From the NCBI GenBank assembly GCA_027294925.1, contig JAPULM010000507.1, positions 1-6,188 on the forward strand: 6,188 nt of DNA. The letters run 5' to 3'. This DNA comes from a bacterium. Its GTDB lineage: Bacteria > Tectomicrobia > Entotheonellia > Entotheonellales > Entotheonellaceae. Positions 5,297 to 6,188 of this stretch are shown here, piece by piece. A model generated the notes under the pieces. That model saw only the letters and a program-made list of their open reading frames with translations, ran no database searches and had not been told where the DNA came from. The first letter of the stretch is position 1; every line of letters begins with the position of its first letter. The position numbers and the translations under genes are program-made.

Positions 5297-6188
5297 ATGA
5301 GAAGAGCGCAGATGCTGGTTGGAGTTGGGCTGGCAACGAGCTTGAGCTTGACTGTTCACCTACACGCCTTTTCTGTCGGAGACCTAGTCGTGCAAAGCCA
5401 TCTTGGCGCCCCGTTTGCCGCCGAGGTGCGGTTGGAGATGGAACAACACGAGCGCGACCAGAGTCTTGTCGTGATAATCGGTAATCAACGGGAGTATGAG
5501 GCGGAGGGTGTGTTACGTCTTCCTGTGGTGGATCTCCTCCGACCCGCCGTGACGATGGGGCCGCCTGAGAAAATTCGGGTTTTTTCCGCCGAGCCAATCC
5601 AGGTTCCGTCCTTTGACCTAGTCTTGTTGGTGCGTTCGGGGAAACTGACCATTGTGCGGAGTTATCCTATTACGTTGTCTACCCCCTCACCGCCTCCTCC
5701 GATGGCGGCAAAGCCAGCCGTTCCAGTTGCAACAAAGCCAGCCGCTCCTGTGGAGAAACGCTCTGAGGTAGTCCCTGTGGCGCTGCCACAGTCCAAGAGA
5801 CCTAAAGCGGGCAGGGCAAAGGCAACGATGAGTTCCACGCAGACTGCGTGGGTGAAAAGGCTCCCTCGGCGCTATGGGCCAGTGCAACCGGGGGAGACTT
5901 TGTACAGTATTTTGGAGAAGCTCAAGGTCCCCAAATCTGCAATAGGGCAGGCTGCTGTCTTTCTGTGGCAGGCGAATCCGAATCAATTTTCCCATCAGAA
6001 TTTGCACGGTTTGCTGTCTGGGGTCTCGGTGCAGATTCCGGTGGCTCTGGAGCAGATAACCGCCTCGATGCCGCTAGATGAAGCCCATAAAATATTCCTA
6101 GCACAATGGGAAGAATGGCAGAATTTGCAACGTGTGAAGCTCGATCAGCAGGATACCATGCTTTCCGAGCCGCAGGCAGTGCTCGTGC
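5297..6188 (+). CDS. FimV-like periplasmic protein with LysM-like domain, N-terminal part
   Basis: The frame is open for 297 codons from ATG 5297 and runs off the window. FimV/TspA-family proteins link peptidoglycan to the inner membrane and, where studied, organise pole-associated motility and secretion systems. Residues 1-24 look like a Sec signal peptide: a short basic start (MRR), a hydrophobic core, and likely cleavage after LHA. Next comes a FimV N-terminal domain: FSVGDLVVQSHLGAPFAAEVRLEM (25-48) matches the family's G-x-x-x-V-x-S-x-LG-x-P-x-x-A-E pattern, and the domain continues to about 128. A Pro/Ala/Lys-rich linker follows (129-190) with an 8-codon near-repeat. At 193-248 is a LysM-like FimV element running from YGPVQPGETLYSIL through QANPNQF to VQIP. 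The transmembrane segment, TPR region and FimV C-terminus would lie beyond the edge. An in-frame ATG at 5258 would add 13 residues and spoil the short signal-peptide start. The usual asd/truA neighbours are not seen upstream. Confidence 0.85.
   Translation, partial: MRRAQMLVGVGLATSLSLTVHLHAFSVGDLVVQSHLGAPFAAEVRLEMEQHERDQSLVVIIGNQREYEAEGVLRLPVVDLLRPAVTMGPPEKIRVFSAEPIQVPSFDLVLLVRSGKLTIVRSYPITLSTPSPPPPMAAKPAVPVATKPAAPVEKRSEVVPVALPQSKRPKAGRAKATMSSTQTAWVKRLPRRYGPVQPGETLYSILEKLKVPKSAIGQAAVFLWQANPNQFSHQNLHGLLSGVSVQIPVALEQITASMPLDEAHKIFLAQWEEWQNLQRVKLDQQDTMLSEPQAVLV
5711..5758 (+). repeat. 24-bp near-repeat encoding KPA-x-PV units in the FimV-like linker
   Basis: Two adjacent 8-codon units, KPAVPVAT (5711-5734) and KPAAPVEK (5735-5758), share most bases. 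Such Pro/Ala/Lys repeats are typical of flexible periplasmic linkers crossing or lining the cell wall and probably arose by local duplication. Confidence 0.5.

Noticed and set aside
1..6188. CRISPR array, insertion sequence, attachment site or transposon ends
   Set aside because: No regularly spaced repeats, transposase or integrase coding, or long terminal inverted repeats were seen on either strand.

Overview
The window is a moderately GC-rich, bacterial-type chromosomal segment. It holds four complete genes and two genes cut by the window edges. The clues to the host are a LivF-type transporter ATPase, two unrelated luciferase-like (LLM) flavin oxidoreductases, a thiolase-superfamily protein, and a FimV-like envelope protein. 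Together they suggest a Gram-negative, metabolically versatile environmental bacterium. Uncultured proteobacterial or Tectomicrobia-like lineages would fit, but this is inference and the window has no taxonomic marker gene.

Layout. (1) 1-289 (+): C-terminal end of a LivF-type branched-chain amino acid/amide ABC transporter ATPase. (2) 365-1303 (+): LLM-family oxidoreductase A, about 312 aa. A hairpin plus T-rich tract (1339-1385) lies between its stop and the convergent gene. (3) 1371-2525 (-): LLM-family oxidoreductase B, 384 aa, of a different subfamily. (4) 2526-2860: divergent intergenic region with a good candidate promoter on each strand. (5) 2861-3832 (+): a large isochorismatase/nicotinamidase-like cysteine hydrolase with its Asp-Lys-Cys triad and metal ligands in place. 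(6) 3878-5005 (+): an SCP2/lipid-transfer-type thiolase-like protein in which Ser replaces the nucleophilic Cys. It follows the hydrolase by 45 nt, and that gap can fold into competing hairpins around the Shine-Dalgarno sequence. (7) 5006-5296: intergenic, with a perfect 12-bp palindrome and small repeats. (8) 5297-6188 (+, runs off the end): a FimV-like periplasmic protein with signal peptide, FimV N-terminal domain, Pro/Ala/Lys-rich linker and LysM-like domain.

How the genes may work together. Genes 1-6 read as part of a catabolic or modification neighbourhood: uptake of a small organic substrate (LivF), flavin-dependent oxidation (two LLM enzymes), amide hydrolysis (cysteine hydrolase), and C-C bond or acyl-CoA chemistry (thiolase-like protein). 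The hydrolase and thiolase-like genes are probably one operon, expressed divergently from LLM oxidoreductase B. The substrate cannot be read from the sequence. The FimV-like gene is probably a separate unit concerned with the cell envelope or polar organisation.

The point most worth checking is the thiolase-like protein without its catalytic cysteine, paired with a long-form cysteine hydrolase.
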